Position numbers and translations under genes: made by a program
The notes under the pieces: generated by a model
Seen by the model: only the letters and a program-made list of their open reading frames with translations
The model's database searches: none
Told to the model about the DNA's origin: nothing
Part shown: in pieces, positions 61,224 through 64,000 of the stretch
Layout: every line of letters starts with the position of its first letter
Position numbering within the stretch: position 1 is the stretch's first letter
Assembly (NCBI GenBank): GCA_021298215.1
Contig: JAJTEE010000004.1
Coordinates: forward strand, 81,676-145,675
DNA: 64,000 nucleotides
Source: Alphaproteobacteria bacterium
GTDB lineage: Bacteria > Pseudomonadota > Alphaproteobacteria > Paracaedibacterales > CAITNM01
Direction: 5' to 3'

Positions 61224-62156
61224 ATGACGAAAATCATTTTTATGGGCACACCTGAATTTGCCCTTATTCCTTTACAAACTTTAGTGGATGCTAAATACAA
61301 TGTAGTTGCTGTTTATACCCAACCACCACGACCAAAAGGAAGAGGACATGCGGAGACAAAATCACCTGTACACCAATTTGCTTTAGAAAAAAATATTCCG
61401 GTACACACTCCAACAACACTAAAATCCACGGAAGAACAAGAAAAATTCAGTAAGTTGGACGCAGATTTAGCGATCGTCGCTGCTTATGGATTACTGCTTC
61501 CCAAGCAAATCTTAGAAGCACCTAAACTCGGCTGTATAAATATTCATGCATCCCTATTACCACGTTGGAGAGGAGCAGCCCCTATTCATCGTGCAATTGA
61601 AGCAGGCGATAATCAGACAGGCATCACAATGATGCAAATGGATGAGGGGCTAGACACCGGGCCAATGCTGTACTCACAAACCATTCCTATCAACAGTAAT
61701 GATACAGGCCAAACTCTGCACGATAAAATGTTAAGCTTAAGCGCTCAGGTATTGCTTGAATGTCTACCAAGTATCTTAGCTAATCAACTTAGGCCAACTC
61801 CACAACCTACAGAAGGTGTGACCTATGCACATAAGCTCAAAAAAGCAGAAAGCAATCTAGATTTCAGCGATGAAGCTATAGCAATTATTAATAAAATTCG
61901 TGCTTTTACTCCTTGGCCGGGAACAACGGCGCCACTTGATAATCAACCAATAAAAATACTCGATGCAGATCCTATAACAAATTCATCAGACTATCCTCCA
62001 GGTACTTGGATTGTTACAAACGACCATCGATTGTTAATTTCTTGCAAAACAGGTGCAATACAGCTTAAAATGCTTCAAAGACCCGGTTCAAAACCTATAT
62101 CATCTAACGATTTTTTAAATGGCTACCGGGGCGAAAATATCATTTTTGAAAAATAG
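61224..62156 (+). CDS. fmt: Methionyl-tRNA formyltransferase
   Basis: Formylates initiator Met-tRNA with 10-formyl-THF. The 310-residue protein carries FMGTPEFALIPL, CINIHASLLPRWRGAAPIHRAI with catalytic Asn106 and His108, and MQMDEGLDTGPML with Asp144. The C-terminal tRNA-binding domain has IRAFTPWPGTTA. It lies 14 bp before the ribonuclease J gene; the usual partner def is not here. Confidence 0.96.
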   Translation: MTKIIFMGTPEFALIPLQTLVDAKYNVVAVYTQPPRPKGRGHAETKSPVHQFALEKNIPVHTPTTLKSTEEQEKFSKLDADLAIVAAYGLLLPKQILEAPKLGCINIHASLLPRWRGAAPIHRAIEAGDNQTGITMMQMDEGLDTGPMLYSQTIPINSNDTGQTLHDKMLSLSAQVLLECLPSILANQLRPTPQPTEGVTYAHKLKKAESNLDFSDEAIAIINKIRAFTPWPGTTAPLDNQPIKILDADPITNSSDYPPGTWIVTNDHRLLISCKTGAIQLKMLQRPGSKPISSNDFLNGYRGENIIFEK

Positions 62157-62170
62157 ATTAAGGAATTTTT

Positions 62171-63823
62171 GTGTTAAAGACTCCCAAAGGGAATAATTTT
62201 TGGTTTCTGCCACTAGGTGGAGCTGGCGAAATTGGTATGAATCTCAACCTTTTTGGCCACAATAAAGAATGGATTATTGTTGACTGCGGCATCACTTTTG
62301 GTGATCGGCTTGGTATTGACATCATGATGCCAGACCCCTCAGCCATATTAGAGCAGGCAGAAAACGTAAAAGCCTTGGTGCTCACCCATGCCCATGAAGA
62401 TCACATTGGAGCCGTCCCATATCTTTGGCCATATTTGAAATGTCCTGTATACGCAACTCCGTTTACAGCGCAAGTATTGCGGCAAAAACTTGAAGAAAAA
62501 TCGTGGGGCAAACAAGTTAAAATTATCGAAGTTCCTCTCTCTGGAAGGGTACAAATTGGATCTTTTGATGTGGAGTATATAACTCTTACGCACTCCATCC
62601 CTGAACCAAATGCTTTAGCCATTCGCACAGAGCTTGGCTGTGTTCTACATACTGGAGATTGGAAAGTTGATCCCCAGCCACTTATAGGAGAGTCTACGGA
62701 TAAAAATCGTTTAAAAGAAATTGGCAAAGAAGGAGTATCAGCTCTTATTTGTGATTCTACAAATGTATTTGATAAGGGCTCTACTGGATCTGAAGGCGAA
62801 GTAAGAAATGAGTTAGAAAAAATTATTGCGCAAATTCCACAAGGTCGTATTGTCGCGTGCTGTTTCTCATCAAATGTAGCTCGCGTTGAATCTATTGCTC
62901 ACGCGGCGCAAAAAAACGGTAGAAAAGTTGCTCTGCTTGGCCGATCTTTAGAAAAAATGATTCGTGCAGCAACTCTTTCAGGATATTTGAAAAAGCTGCC
63001 AGGGTTTGTGCCAGCTGATCAAGCAATGGATATGCCACGCGACAAGGTATTGTTCATCAGTACTGGCTCTCAAGGTGAAGGACGCGCCGCATTATCGCGA
63101 ATTGCCAACCGCTCTCATCCAATTGTTGAGCTTGATGATGGTGATACCGTTATTTTTTCATCCCGCGTTATACCAGGGAATGAACGCTCTATTGCAAACA
63201 TACAAAATCAGCTTGTGCATCAAGGTGTACGTACTATCACCTCTCATGAAGAAGCTGTACATGTTTCTGGACATCCGGCTCAAGAAGATTTAAAAGCTAT
63301 GTATAATTGGACTAAACCAAAATCCCTAATTCCTGTGCACGGCGAAGCGCGCCACATGCAATCTCAAGCAGAACTAGGTTTGGCGAATGGTATAGAGCAT
63401 ACTCTCGTACCTGGTAATGGAACCCTTATTGAACTAGCAGGTAAAACTCCTGAAATAATTGATCGTGTTAATACAGGAAGATGGGGTGTTGATGGGAAAT
63501 GCCTTGTGTCGATGCAAAGCCCTATCCTTAAAGATCGTAACAAAATCTCGATTCAAGGAATCGTTTTACTAAGCATACCAGTGGACGATATTTATCAATT
63601 GCAAGGAATACCCGTTATCAGTTCCTTCGGTCTCGTTGAACTAGGAGAAGAAACCGAAGATTTTCAAGATGGCATGCAAAAAATTATCCGTCGCACGATG
63701 CATCAAGATCTAGGTAAAGAAAAAAATTACATAGAAGCCCTGCAACGGTCTGTTAAACAAGAATGTAATCAACGCTTTGGAAAAAAACCAGTTGTCGATA
63801 TACATTTTGTATCTGTTTCGTAA
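62171..63823 (+). CDS. Ribonuclease J
   Basis: A metallo-beta-lactamase/beta-CASP nuclease with endo- and 5'-exonuclease activity on RNA. The 550-residue protein starts at GTG 62171 with AAGGAA upstream. Metal ligands are in LTHAHEDHIGAVPYL (His73, His75, Asp77, His78), HSIPEPNAL, LHTGDWKVDP and ISTGSQGEGRAALSRIA, and the beta-CASP motif HVSGHPAQEDLKAM is followed by PVHGEARHM. Bacteria with RNase J often rely less on RNase E. Confidence 0.95.
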   Translation: MLKTPKGNNFWFLPLGGAGEIGMNLNLFGHNKEWIIVDCGITFGDRLGIDIMMPDPSAILEQAENVKALVLTHAHEDHIGAVPYLWPYLKCPVYATPFTAQVLRQKLEEKSWGKQVKIIEVPLSGRVQIGSFDVEYITLTHSIPEPNALAIRTELGCVLHTGDWKVDPQPLIGESTDKNRLKEIGKEGVSALICDSTNVFDKGSTGSEGEVRNELEKIIAQIPQGRIVACCFSSNVARVESIAHAAQKNGRKVALLGRSLEKMIRAATLSGYLKKLPGFVPADQAMDMPRDKVLFISTGSQGEGRAALSRIANRSHPIVELDDGDTVIFSSRVIPGNERSIANIQNQLVHQGVRTITSHEEAVHVSGHPAQEDLKAMYNWTKPKSLIPVHGEARHMQSQAELGLANGIEHTLVPGNGTLIELAGKTPEIIDRVNTGRWGVDGKCLVSMQSPILKDRNKISIQGIVLLSIPVDDIYQLQGIPVISSFGLVELGEETEDFQDGMQKIIRRTMHQDLGKEKNYIEALQRSVKQECNQRFGKKPVVDIHFVSVS

Positions 63824-63857
63824 ATACACAAATTAAATTTTTTGTCAAAAATCGAAA

Positions 63858-63904
63858 AGCCCAACTCCGCACGCCAACGCCAAAGGGGCGTTGAGGTATG
63901 GGCT
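63858..63904. repeat. Two-tier hairpin after the ribonuclease J gene
   Basis: An outer stem AGCCCA/TGGGCT (63858-63863, 63899-63904) encloses an inner perfect stem CAACGCC/GGCGTTG (63875-63881, 63887-63893). It is GC-rich in an AT-rich gap. A TTTTT follows 7 bases later, so it could terminate the fmt-rnj transcript, or be part of a structured leader of a gene beyond the window. Confidence 0.6.
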
Positions 63905-64000
63905 ATAATAATTTTTGCCAGGAGGAAAGTTTTGTGAGACGATGGTATTAGATTTTAAGATCGCAACCATCTGAGCTCAAATTGTGATAATAGAATCGCT

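Noticed and set aside
63840..64000. RNase P RNA, tmRNA or 4.5S RNA at the right end
   Set aside because: The GGAGGAAAG stretch briefly suggested RNase P, but the conserved flanking helices and other signatures of these RNAs are absent.

Overview
The window is a continuous, gene-dense stretch of an AT-rich bacterial chromosome. Gene content and protein flavour point to an alphaproteobacterium. Supporting signs are trmD-rplS, an L19 with an acidic tail, an RHH protein beside secB, a short CHCC zinc-ribbon protein, ribonuclease J with fmt, and alphaproteobacterial-type flagellar and AsmA genes. Several features suggest a host-associated member, such as a flagellated Holosporales or Paracaedibacter-like intracellular bacterium. 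These are an organophosphate/hexose-phosphate antiporter, many transporters for amino acids and dicarboxylates, numerous orphan secreted proteins, and a Sel1-repeat protein. The lineage is my inference and not a database result.

Layout. 1-3.6 kb: the tail of a class A penicillin-binding protein, an OPA-family transporter, trmD-rplS, and a small outer-membrane barrel gene with an apparent frameshift in its signal peptide. 3.6-5.8 kb: an accessory insert of two secreted or orphan genes. It is bracketed by an 87-bp direct repeat that carries the end of murB, so a murB tail remnant lies at the left border; a ten-G tract lies inside the insert. 5.7-11.8 kb: a minus-strand envelope and repair group (bamD, recN, murG, murC, murB). 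11.9-17.6 kb: an aminotransferase, citrate synthase, an MFS transporter, asparagine synthetase and tRNA-Glu. 17.8-29.3 kb: mrp, prmA, two small secreted genes, an RHH protein, secB, prmC-cvpA-Sel1, yqgE, rnd, a GalE-type epimerase with a signal peptide, accBC and exoD. 29.4-38.3 kb: motAB, uppP, aconitase, and the flgF-flgG-flgA-flgH-fliE operon. 38.4-46 kb: AsmA, a His-rich lipoprotein, an orphan secreted protein, brnQ-mnmA-glmM. 46-52.7 kb: an orphan lipoprotein, hmgA, a DAACS symporter, acetoacetyl-CoA synthetase, and an isocitrate dehydrogenase split by a +1 frameshift. 52.9-59.4 kb: a large secreted protein with a basic tail, an ExbB/MotA-like channel, ygfZ, a CHCC zinc-ribbon gene, hisS, rubrerythrin, flgBC and csrA. 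59.4-64 kb: nuoAB, a MetF-like protein, fmt, ribonuclease J, and a structured region at the right end.

How the genes fit together. The window holds the oxidative half of the TCA cycle (gltA, acnA, icd), the start of complex I (nuoAB), and a catabolic branch from tyrosine to acetoacetate to acetoacetyl-CoA (hmgA and the ligase). Uptake systems could import host metabolites. Peptidoglycan and undecaprenyl genes (murB, murC, murG, glmM, uppP, PBP) show that a cell wall is made. Flagellar rod, ring and stator genes imply a motile stage, with csrA next to flgBC as a plausible regulator.

The most unusual items are the murB-flanked insert with its G10 tract, the secreted GalE-type epimerase, the frameshifted icd and outer-membrane genes, the dual-start CsbD protein, and two secreted proteins with basic segments.
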